Assembly: GCF_900129425.1 (NCBI RefSeq)
Contig: NZ_LT670817.1
Location: 434,001 to 498,000 of the forward strand
From: Bradyrhizobium erythrophlei
Lineage (GTDB): Bacteria; Pseudomonadota; Alphaproteobacteria; Rhizobiales; Xanthobacteraceae
Direction of reading: 5' to 3'
Length of the DNA stretch: 64,000 bases
The notes beneath the pieces were generated by a model. The model was given only the letters and a program-made list of their open reading frames with translations, ran no database searches and had not been told where the DNA came from. Position 1 is the stretch's first letter. Every line of letters starts with the position of its first letter. This document shows positions 55,801-62,625 of the stretch, in pieces. The translations under genes were made by a program, and so were the position numbers.

Positions 55801-56519
55801 TCCCGTATTTGCTGCAGCTTGTCCTTGTCGGAATGAACCAGCTTGATCGAGAGCGGCTGAACGGCGACGCGTTCAAGGCTTTTCTGATCCTGCTTGACGG
55901 CTTGCGCGATCGCGCAAATGCGCTCGTAGCCGTCCTCGATGCCTTCAACGAAGCCGCGAATCGCCTCTGCGATCGAAAGCTCGCTCCGGCGCGTGCCCAG
56001 CAGCGAGGTAGCGAATTCACTTTCCCCCATCGCCTTCATCGCAACGACGATGTTGGAAAAGATGAACTCAAGACCGTCCTGGGCAAAGCGGCCGGGCTCT
56101 CCCATGCCTGCGAGAAGCAGGTTGCGCGCGTTCAGTTTGCCTTCCTTGTGGTACAACTCCAGGTTAATCGGGAACAGCTGTCCCAACGCCGATCCCATGA
56201 TGCCGAGATCGACGGCGCGCGTCAGCCAGGAATCGAGCAGGCGGTCGAAAATCTTGGTCGGGCCAGTAAAATCCAGTCCGTCATACCGCGCTCCGATCAC
56301 GACCGGCGTCTTGACGTTGGTGAGACCACCCCAGATCAGCGTGATATTCACGCCGAGCTCGGGTGGCGATGGCGGGGGGCCGTCGGTTTCGGTCGTGTTG
56401 CTGACGGGAGGCGGTGCGACGGCCGGCGCGTCCGGCGGCGGCGCCGTCACCGCGGGCTTCGCCTCCGCAGTCGTTGCGCCGTCATCCGCCCTCTGTTGCT
56501 GACTTCCCTTGGTTGACAC
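52854..56519 (-). CDS. Dual caspase-like (CHAT plus C25/CHAT-like) protein
   Basis: 1221 residues, GTG start at 56519 with a weak ribosome site; no signal peptide. A Pro/Ala-rich N-tail (1-55) is followed by a region (about 57-205: NITLIWGGLTN.., ARNLLLAGMGEPGRFAQ, EAIRGFVEGIEDGYERI) that resembles the N-terminal macro-like domain of M17 leucyl aminopeptidases. A CHAT domain spans ~390-690, with TAVYPWEMAG and the dyad H543 (DLVHYAGHG) and C583 (LVFANACFSS). After a Pro/Ala linker (695-745) a second protease-like domain has H1012 (LFTASHGMKFN) and C1068 (AMLFACFGAGTPD), ending YLLLGDPAVRI as in C25/CHAT peptidases. Likely a cytoplasmic cysteine protease pair, co-transcribed with the PLD gene; substrate unknown. 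Confidence 0.9.
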   Translation of the reverse strand: MSTKGSQQQRADDGATTAEAKPAVTAPPPDAPAVAPPPVSNTTETDGPPPSPPELGVNITLIWGGLTNVKTPVVIGARYDGLDFTGPTKIFDRLLDSWLTRAVDLGIMGSALGQLFPINLELYHKEGKLNARNLLLAGMGEPGRFAQDGLEFIFSNIVVAMKAMGESEFATSLLGTRRSELSIAEAIRGFVEGIEDGYERICAIAQAVKQDQKSLERVAVQPLSIKLVHSDKDKLQQIRDELDALVNGKPARNTKFTISRGPDVDPDPEADAQAADVEPDRPVTYLRITRSKSAPRVMRAKSDPSAKARKPADHPATNLFPTEVFQFSALSDLAVVPQRDQEVNARLMRDLPGRMTNDCTTEDRAAFGTFFTNYLIPDDFRKLTEGPANLTLEVDETTAVYPWEMAGHQKFSGTPYLGTNLAVSRQFRSVLSPPPTSPPALDNELKALIIADPAADRLALPHARDEGAAVVEVLEQARIAWGGQYEITATVRIGPPGDADAKLLLDNLHDQNKCVTSAKPCDPLELAMLLVDEQYDLVHYAGHGLSDPKTGQTGWVFAADCILSAKEIFRVRQVPRLVFANACFSSVTDDHDVQRKHMTGLAQAFFSRGIPNFIGAGWKVDDACAAECARWFYARLMGLRSPSADAGVIGKAPPATIGEALREARNKALELKPQSSSWGAYQHYGRVSDKLVAMANASAPAEATREAASSAPPPIAVQVNAAPPAPPVLAAVPIAAKGKTAGSAPAAEDGNRVYVNGIDFNTGDYAFPPRSIDEIAKRVRARPGVDSFDKARDGAHRSLPVDMDANRLEQSGWGIVFHEDTPPEVRQAMSPLIEHRRKQAGDRLKELDYRKGEQTRDWCERWGTSAGNLDPAIVPYYLLLIGPPDLIPFEFQYLLGIEYAVGRLAFDKAEEYERYARSTIAYENAKSVPNAREISYWGTRHLGDGATNLSASFLVDPLANGVAGATGDLKKAINTSYGYDRKLSLGADATKANLLQALNGPKPPAVLFTASHGMKFNAGQDGQATSQGALLCQDWPGFGSVRPAHFLTAADIADDANVNGTVAMLFACFGAGTPDTDQFLDDLSPAADAPPLAPQPFVAALPRRLLSHPNGSALAVIGHVDRAWGFSMQDAKVAAPQIAVFRNSIGTILSGMPVGHAMSVYFGAKFAELSALLLSATSQSAPAAMRIPDSDLVDRWRQRNDAQNYLLLGDPAVRIRKDAFT

Positions 56520-56760
56520 AGCTGGACTCTCGATACCGAAAGCGTCGTCGTGAATGGTTTAGATTCTAATGATCTGGGTTAGTTAGCTAGATTACCAGCG
56601 TTGCGGCCTGGTCATTGTCGAATTTATTATATTTGAGCGGTTCTCGAAATCATTTTGTGGAGCGAAGTTAGGAGGATGCTGACACAACCAAGGGTTAAGT
56701 CAATATATCAGTGATTTTCCTCGACGATGCGCTCGGCGCCTGCGGCAAAATGTACCCGGT
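56520..56760. other. AT-rich upstream region of the CHAT/PLD operon
   Basis: Clearly lower in GC than the surrounding genes (TTATTATATTTGAGCGG, GTCAATATATCAGTG). Should contain the promoter of the minus-strand CHAT-PLD unit. It ends at the left inverted repeat of IS copy 1. Confidence 0.5.
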
Positions 56761-57852
56761 GTGTGTACCGAAAACCTGATCCGAGTTGATGACGTGATGG
56801 AATCGCCTAAGCTGGCCGAATGATCGGGCTGTTCTGTTTCGTTCTGGCCGTCATGGCCTCGCCGTTCAAATCGAAGCTGCGGCTCGAGGCTGAGAACGCG
56901 GTGCTTCGACATCAGTTGAATGTCGTGAGGCGCAGGCTCCATGGTCGCGTCCGGCTTACGAACCATGATCGCTGGTTCCTTGTCCAGCTGTAGCGCTGGG
57001 TTCCGTCGATCCTGCAGGTCCTTGCGATCGTCCGGCCCGAGACGCTCCTGCGTTGGCATCGGGCCGGCTTTCGCGGCTACTGGCGTTGGAAGTCGCGCCC
57101 GTCGGGAGGGCGACCGCAGATCGACACGGAGCTGCGCGCGTTGATCCGGCGGATGAGCGTCGAAAACCCGCTTTGGGGCGCGCCACGCATTCACGGCGAA
57201 CTGCTCAAGCTCGGGTTTGAGGTCGCGCAGTCGAGCGTCGCCAAGTACATGGTCAAACGGCGGGGGCCGCCCAGCCAGGGATGGCGAACCTTCTTGCGTA
57301 ACCACGCGCCAGACATTGCCGCCATGGACCTGTTCGTTGTTCCAACTCTCGGTTTCGACCTACTCTATGCCTTCGTCATCGTCCGGCTCGACCGCAGAGA
57401 CCTCGTCTGGATCAACGTCACAGCAAATCCGACGGCGAAATGGGTTGCACGTCAAATAACGGAGGCATTTCCTTGGGATGAGGCCCCGCGCTACCTGATC
57501 CGCGATCGCGACCGGATCTATGGCCGCGTCGTCACACGCCGAGTGCGCGCCATGGGCATCCGGGACAAGCCTACCGCACCAGCCTCGCCTTGGCAGAATG
57601 GCTTTGCCGAACGGCTGATCGGATCGATCCGGCGTGAGTGTGTGGACCACATCATTGTCCTGGGCGAGGCGCATCTGCGCCGGATTCTGAAATTCTACGC
57701 CGACTATTATAGTAGCGTCAGAACGCATCGATCCTTGAATAAGGACGCGCCGGTCTCTCGCTTGGTACAGCGCGCTGGTGTCATTCGTTCACGTGCCATC
57801 CTGGGCGGACTTCATCACCATTACGGTCGGATTTAGGGTTTTCGGTACACAC
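56761..57852 (+). mobile_element. IS481-like insertion sequence, copy 1
   Basis: About 1092 bases bounded by GTGTGTACCGAAAACC at the left and its exact inverse GGTTTTCGGTACACAC at the right, i.e. TGT..ACA ends as in IS481-type elements. It carries one transposase gene, broken by an amber codon. A second copy lies at 60990-62076 in the same orientation. No clear target-site duplication is seen. Confidence 0.85.
56820..57836 (+). pseudogene. IS transposase (DDE/rve), nonsense-mutated
   Basis: Frame begins MIGLFCFVLAVMASPFKSKL and reads 57 codons to a TAG at 56991-56993, where copy 2 has TAT (Tyr). Beyond it the same frame continues unbroken with a helix-turn-helix (NPLWGAPRIHGELLKLGFEV) and an integrase core: AMDLFVVPTLGFDLLYAF (first Asp), RDRDRIYGRVV (second Asp), SPWQNGFAERLIGSIRREC (Glu), ending HHHYGRI. 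A restart at 57141 could make only the catalytic half. The single point mutation suggests a fairly recent loss. Confidence 0.85.
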
Positions 57853-57887
57853 ACCAGTGTCAGACCTGATTTGACGAACCCGTTCAT
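57853..57887 (-). pseudogene. Start of a gene cut by IS copy 1
   Basis: Minus-strand ATG at 57887 with GAGGAG six bases upstream (57893-57898) reads MNGFVKSGLTL and then runs into the IS right end. The downstream part is not recognisable on the other side of the IS, so the gene was cut and probably deleted. It follows the YncE-like gene in the same direction, perhaps as third gene of that unit. Confidence 0.5.
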
Positions 57888-57960
57888 CGCAATCTCCTCG
57901 GAAAATGGCCCGTTACGGCGGCTCGGTCCTTGCCGATCGGACCGACGCGCCGCTGGCGAT

Positions 57961-57992
57961 CGGCTGAGCCCGGCCTTGGCCAGACTCAGCCG
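57961..57992 (-). terminator. Hairpin after the YncE-like gene
   Basis: CGGCTGAG (57961-57968) pairs with CTCAGCCG (57985-57992), with an inner GGCC..GGCC pairing. It lies 23 bases beyond the YncE-like stop on the minus strand. No U-tract. Confidence 0.5.
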
Positions 57993-58014
57993 ACCCCTAA
58001 TCACCCGGTCTCGG

Positions 58015-59475
58015 TCAGCTCGCGACCTGCACCTGGGCCGGCGCACCGGGCTTGTCCGGCGTTCCCGGCAGCATGACGAGATACTGCTTCGTCGAGGGCT
58101 CATTGCTCTGGACGATCTGGCGGATCGGTCCGATGGCATTGACGATCGCCGCCCCCGCCGGGTTGGTCATGAAGGTCGTCAGCGGCTGCAGCGGGCCGCT
58201 GCCATCCGGCTTCGTGGAGAGAGCCAGGACGTAGGGCTGTTTCGGCGCGAGCCCGGTCACTGCGGCCTCCAGTACCTGGACAAGCCCCTGGTTGAACAGG
58301 GTCACGGTCGTCGGGGCTGCACCCTGCTGGGCGCCAGCGGCCGCCATCGTCAGGTGCGTCGCCTGGCCGGCCACGCCCAGCGGCTCGAGGTTCCGCATTC
58401 CGTCCCCGCTCGGCACCGCGTCGGGCACATAGGTCAGTGCCTGCGGCGCCTGACCGATCGCCGTCGTGCCGATGGCCTTGTTGGTGAGCGTGTCGATGGC
58501 GGTGACGGCGTCGCCGTTCTCGAGGCCGACATAGATCCGGGTGCCGTCACCCGAGGGCCAAAGGCCATGCGGCAGCGCGCCCACGGGGATGGTCGCGACC
58601 TGCGAGAAGTCGTCGGTGCGGAACACCTTCACCTCGTTCAGGCCGCCGATCGTCACGTAGGCAAAGGTGCCGTGCGCGTTGTGGATGATGTTCACGTGAT
58701 TGGAGATGGGGCCGGTGTCGAGGATCTTCAGCGTGTTGAAGGGCGGCTTGGCGTTGAAGACTTGGGTCCTTCCGGTATCCTTCAGCGTGAACCAGACCTG
58801 CTTGCCATCCGGTGTGGCCGCGATGTTCGGGCAGAAGGGGCTCGTCTGCTTGACCGTCCCAACGATCTTGTGGTTGGCGACGGAGATCACGTCGGTGACC
58901 GGATTGAACGACGAGCAGACATAGCCGTATTTGTCGTCAGGCGAGAAGATGGTCATGCCGGGACCGGGCAGCGTGATGATCCGGGTCTTCTCCTCGAAGG
59001 TCTTGCCATCGAGCACGTCGACATAGTTCTCACCGCGCACCGTGACCCACACCTCCTTGCCATCGGGCGTCCAGAAGGCTTCGTGCGGCGCGCGGCCGAC
59101 ATAGGTGATGTGCTTCACGGTGTTGGTCGCGGTGTCGATGAACGTCACCGAGTTGGAGCCGATCGAGACCACGCCGATGGTGCGGTGATCCGGCGAGAAG
59201 CCCATGCCATGCACGAGCACCTGGCCCTTGTACAGCGGGCTGAAATTCGCCGGCGACGGGGCACCAAGCGGGATAACGCCGAGCGTCTTGTTGTCGGACG
59301 GATCGACCACCGAGACGGTGTTGGAGAACTGGTCACCCGTGTAGACACGGTCATGACTGCTGACCGGTATGTTCGGTGCGGATGCGCCGTAAGGCGCCTG
59401 GCCGGCAAAGGCCGGAGACAGGCCGGCGAGGGCTGTGCCGGCGAGCAGCGCCGCCGCAAGAATCTTACGCTTCAT
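58015..59475 (-). CDS. Periplasmic YncE-like beta-propeller protein
   Basis: 486 residues. Signal peptide MKRKILAAALLAGTALAGLSPAFAG. The mature protein shows repeated blades of the YVTN/YncE type (SNTVSVVDPSDNKTLGVIPL; SNSVTFIDTATNTVKHITYV; GKEVWVTVRGENYVDVLD; TRIYVGLENGDAVTAIDT), forming about seven blades to residue ~360, then an extra beta-rich domain of ~110 residues. Propellers of this kind bind metal- or redox-related partners or DNA; the role is unknown. Downstream of the DUF305 gene by 27 bases, so probably co-transcribed. Lies between the two IS copies. Confidence 0.88.
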   Translation of the reverse strand: MKRKILAAALLAGTALAGLSPAFAGQAPYGASAPNIPVSSHDRVYTGDQFSNTVSVVDPSDNKTLGVIPLGAPSPANFSPLYKGQVLVHGMGFSPDHRTIGVVSIGSNSVTFIDTATNTVKHITYVGRAPHEAFWTPDGKEVWVTVRGENYVDVLDGKTFEEKTRIITLPGPGMTIFSPDDKYGYVCSSFNPVTDVISVANHKIVGTVKQTSPFCPNIAATPDGKQVWFTLKDTGRTQVFNAKPPFNTLKILDTGPISNHVNIIHNAHGTFAYVTIGGLNEVKVFRTDDFSQVATIPVGALPHGLWPSGDGTRIYVGLENGDAVTAIDTLTNKAIGTTAIGQAPQALTYVPDAVPSGDGMRNLEPLGVAGQATHLTMAAAGAQQGAAPTTVTLFNQGLVQVLEAAVTGLAPKQPYVLALSTKPDGSGPLQPLTTFMTNPAGAAIVNAIGPIRQIVQSNEPSTKQYLVMLPGTPDKPGAPAQVQVAS

Positions 59476-59502
59476 GATCAGTATTCCTTTCCTGGGTTAT
59501 CG

Positions 59503-60330
59503 TCAGTGGGCGCCACCGGGCCTGGTCGGAGCCATCTGCATCGCCGCAGACATCCGCATCTGGGTCTGGTTGGCGTCAGATTCGTGCGCCGGCGCGTGTT
59601 GCGTCGCGCCGGAGGAAGCCTGGGTCGGCGAAGACACCGATTGCGGCAGGGGCTCACCGAGCGCGAGGCGCATCAGCGTGATCTCCTGCATCTGATCCAC
59701 GATGATCTCCTGCGCGACCGTCTTCAGCTGCGGGCTATGTCCGTACTGCAGCTCAGCCTGAGCCATGTCGATGGCGCCCTGGTGGTGTGGCACCATCATC
59801 GCGACGAAGTCGTGGTCGACGTCGCCCGTGGGCTTCACGGCCATGTCGGTCATCATCTTGTCCATCGCCGCATTCGATCGACTCACGAACGCAGCATCAC
59901 TGCCCGACGCGGCTTTCTGCGGAGGAGCTGCCGCCGGTGCGTCCTGAGCTGTATTCGTCACCCAGGTAGGCGAAGCGGGTTCGCCGATCGCAAGCCGCAT
60001 TGCCGCGATCTCCTGCAGTTGCTCGACCACAATCTCCTGGGCAATGCGAAGAAGTTTCTGATTATGGCCGAACTGCAACTCGGCTTGGGCCATGTCGATG
60101 GCGCCCTGATGATGCGGCACCATCATCGCGACAAAATCGCGATCCGCGTCGCGCGTGGGCTTCACGGCCATGCCCGCCATCATCTTGTTCATCGCGGTTT
60201 CATTCAGCGCGAGGAACGGACCCTCGGCATTGGCCGCAACGGCAGCGGGCGAGACGCACGCCAATCCACCGATGCCAAGGCCAACGGCCAGCAGCAGACC
60301 GCGTGGTTCAATTGGAAAGCGCACCTTCAT
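59503..60330 (-). CDS. Tandem DUF305 protein
   Basis: 275 residues from the ATG at 60330 (a TTG at 60363 is an alternative). A signal peptide ends about AAVAAN. Two copies of the DUF305 ferritin-like four-helix domain follow: DFVAMMVPHHQGAIDMAQAE with HH at 73-74 and the same string with HH at 182-183, about 109 residues apart and nearly identical, so an internal duplication. A Met/His-rich tail (QTQMRMSAAMQM) ends the protein. DUF305 proteins are periplasmic and are often linked with copper or other metal handling; that is a family tendency, not shown here. Confidence 0.9.
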   Translation of the reverse strand: MKVRFPIEPRGLLLAVGLGIGGLACVSPAAVAANAEGPFLALNETAMNKMMAGMAVKPTRDADRDFVAMMVPHHQGAIDMAQAELQFGHNQKLLRIAQEIVVEQLQEIAAMRLAIGEPASPTWVTNTAQDAPAAAPPQKAASGSDAAFVSRSNAAMDKMMTDMAVKPTGDVDHDFVAMMVPHHQGAIDMAQAELQYGHSPQLKTVAQEIIVDQMQEITLMRLALGEPLPQSVSSPTQASSGATQHAPAHESDANQTQMRMSAAMQMAPTRPGGAH

Positions 60331-60442
60331 CTCCGCCGCTATCGCCTGCAAAGAGGCTCTCAATGGGAAGACAACGTGCTCGGATGATTATTCCGAGCGG
60401 CCACGAATTTTCGAGAGCCAGGCTCTGTAATGCCAACCGTCA

Positions 60443-60525
60443 ATGCAACGTGGATGCGTGGCGCGCCCCAAAGCGGATTTTCGACGCTCATGCGCCGGAC
60501 CAACACGCGCAGCTCATTGCCTGCA
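60443..60525 (-). mobile_element. Fragment of the same IS, inverted
   Basis: GGATGCGTGGCGCGCCCCAA and CGACGCTCATGCGCCGGACC are near-identical to the reverse complement of 57127-57202 in IS copy 1 (the NPLWGAPRIHG region of the transposase). Only about 80 bases remain, without ends. It shows that at least one more, older insertion occurred here. Confidence 0.75.
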
Positions 60526-60526
60526 G

Positions 60527-60676
60527 CGCGAGAGACTCGCTACGGAGATCGAGACCGGTCTGAATCCCAAAGGCATTCAACTTCGCTACCGTGGCGGGGC
60601 CGCGCGCGGCGATCCCATCCGCCTTGATGCTGTTCTTCTCGGCAAAGAAAGCCTGCATGTCATCTCGCCAATGTGA
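60527..60676 (+). pseudogene. Gene fragment of unknown family
   Basis: Reading RERLATEIETGLNPKGIQLR, RYRGGAARGDPIRLDAVLLG and KESLHVISPM before a TGA. The amino-acid pattern looks like the C-terminal end of a real protein whose 5' part was replaced by the inverted IS fragment. I recognise no family. Confidence 0.4.
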
Positions 60677-60774
60677 GCGATCGTGAAGCCGCTACGCCTT
60701 GGGGCCGTGGCCGCGCGTGCCCGCATAAAACGGGCGCGCCGGCCTTGGGCGGCAAGCGAATGGAAGCAAATGCG

Positions 60775-60978
60775 ATGCGTTCTGTTTTGGCCTTAGGCCT
60801 GTTGATTTCCTTGTGTGTTTCTGCGAACGCCGCAACGGTGCATCACGCCAAACCGCGACATCATCTCATCGTTCGTCCCAGCCAAGGTGTAACTCCAGGG
60901 TTCGCGATTCCCGGCTGGACCGTCGACGCGATGCTGCGCTGGCTGGATAACGCCAGCTCGGGCTGGTCACAGGCCTGA
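60775..60978 (+). CDS. Small secreted protein of unknown function
   Basis: 67 residues from the ATG at 60775. Signal peptide MRSVLALGLLISLCVSANAA, then a His/Lys/Arg stretch (TVHHAKPRHHLIVRPSQG) and a Gly/Trp end (PGFAIPGWTVDAMLRWLDNA). I recall similar small exported proteins as common hypotheticals in Bradyrhizobium. It ends 12 bases before the left end of IS copy 2. Confidence 0.65.
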   Translation: MRSVLALGLLISLCVSANAATVHHAKPRHHLIVRPSQGVTPGFAIPGWTVDAMLRWLDNASSGWSQA

Positions 60979-60989
60979 GTGAGGGCAGC

Positions 60990-62076
60990 GTGTGTACCGA
61001 AAACCTTATTCAAGTTGTGGGAGCAATGGAATCGCTTAAGCTGGCAGAATGATCGGGCTACTCTGTTTCGCTCTGCCCGTCCTGGCCTCGCCATTCAAGT
61101 CGAAGTTACGGCTTCAGGCTGAGAACGCGGTGCTTCGACATCAATTGAATGTCTTGAGGCGCGGGCTTCATGGTCGCGTCCGGCTTACGAACTATGATCG
61201 CTGGTTCTTTATCCAGCTGTATCGTGGTCTCCATCAATCCTGCTCGCTCTCACAATCATCCGGCCCGAGACGCTGCGTTGGCACAGGGCTGGCTTTCGCT
61301 GCTACTGGCGTAGGAAATAGCGTCGAAGGGGAGGGCGGCCACAAATCGAGACGGAGCTTCGCAGGCTGATCCGGCGGATGAGCATAGAAAACCCGCTTTG
61401 GGGAGCACCGCGTATTCATGGCGAACTGCTCAAGCTCGGGTTTGAGGTCGCGCAGTCGAGCGTCGCCAAGTACATGGTCAAACGGCGGGGCCGCCCAGCC
61501 AGGGATGGCGGACCTTCTTGCATAACCACGCGCCAGAAAATGCCGTCATGGACTTGTTCGTTGTTCCGACGATCGGTTTCGACCTGCTCTATGCCTTAGT
61601 CATCGTCCGGCTAGACCGCAGAGATCTCATCTGGATCAACGTCACAAGAAATCCGAACGCCGAATGGATTGCGCGTCAAACAACGGAAGCATTCCCCTGG
61701 AACGAGGCTCCCGGTTACATGATCCGAGACCGCGACCGGATCTACGGCACCGTCGTCACACGCCGACTGCGTGCCATGGGCATCCGGGACAAGCCGATTG
61801 CACCGGCCTCACCGTGGCAGAATGGCTTTGTCGAACGGCTGATCGGATCGATCCGGCGTGAGTGTCTGGATCACGTCATTGTCTTGGGCGAGATGCATTT
61901 GCGTCGGGTCCTGAAATCCTACGCCGACTATTACAACCGTTTCAGAACGCGTCGTTCTTTGAACAAGGATGCACCGGTCTCTCGCTCGATACAGCGCACC
62001 GGTGTCATTCGTTCAGGCGCCATCGTGGGCGGACTTCATCACCACTATGGTCGGGTTTAAGGTTTTCGGTACACAC
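60990..62076 (+). mobile_element. IS481-like insertion sequence, copy 2
   Basis: Bounded by GTGTGTACCGAAAACC (60990-61005) and GGTTTTCGGTACACAC (62061-62076), identical to the ends of copy 1, same orientation, about 1087 bases. AGC flanks both sides, a possible 3-base target duplication. With copy 1 it brackets about 3.1 kb of cargo. Confidence 0.85.
61049..62060 (+). pseudogene. IS transposase, frameshifted
   Basis: Starts MIGLLCFALPVLASPFKSKL; the frame is lost near 61225 after VQLYR-equivalent IQLYR, contains TAG in TGGCGTAGGAAATAGCG, resumes as MSIENPLWGAPRIHGELLKL, then one G is missing near 61487 (four Gs where copy 1 has five). The catalytic part is again open from about 61518: VMDLFVVPTIGFDLLYAL, RDRDRIYGTVV, SPWQNGFVERLIGSIRREC. 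Several independent lesions make it an older wreck than copy 1. Confidence 0.85.
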
Positions 62077-62625
62077 AGCCGGCGAATACGCCATCAAGTC
62101 AATGCTTGATGGTCTCTAAGAAGTCGGCCATCTCGCATTTTGGGCGCGCCTCTTAAATTTCTGCTACGCCCCGACCGCGGCATAATGACAAGTGTGAACT
62201 ATCCCACACACGTAAAGCGTTTTTCTCAAGTATGATTGCTAACAGATATCTAATGCATATTGACACTCAAGCATTCTTGAAGGGAGGCGTTTTGGATCTC
62301 TTACCGCTCGAATCGGAGACGCTGTTCGGCTATCGCGGAGACGGGATTGCTCGATCCTCTTCGATCCAGCGTAGTTACTATTAAGTTTCGTCGAAGGGTC
62401 GACAAACACCAACAGCAGGTCTTTGAGCGCGCCAACTAACGTAGGCGCGTCGAGGCAGAGCATAGAGTCTGCAATAGCAAGGATGGTGCCGAGCATCGGA
62501 TCGCCGCTTTGGCAAAGCATGCCCTCACATCATCCATTGCACGTTTGCCGCACGACCGACCGGATGATGGCGGCCGGCTCTGCGATCGCAATATTAGCGT
62601 ATCGTTGCAAATGGAGGGAATGGTC
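62077..62625. other. AT-richer interval before the metallopeptidase gene
   Basis: About 550 bases, lower in GC than the average (GTATGATTGCTAACAGATATC). A minus-strand 93-codon frame (62239-62520, MLCQSGDPMLGTILAIADS..) is possible but unsupported. A ribosome site GGAGGGA at 62613-62619 precedes the metallopeptidase ATG. Confidence 0.4.

Noticed and set aside
56761..57852. Target-site duplication at IS copy 1
   Set aside because: The flanks (..CCGGT and ACCAG..) extend the inverted repeat by a few bases but do not give a direct duplication.
57778..60387. Long plus-strand open frame (869 codons) across the YncE-like and DUF305 genes
   Set aside because: It is antisense to two genes with clear signal peptides and family motifs, and shows shadow-type composition.
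62239..62520. 93-codon minus-strand frame before the metallopeptidase
   Set aside because: Part of it looks protein-like but there is no clear ribosome site or family; too weak to list as a gene.
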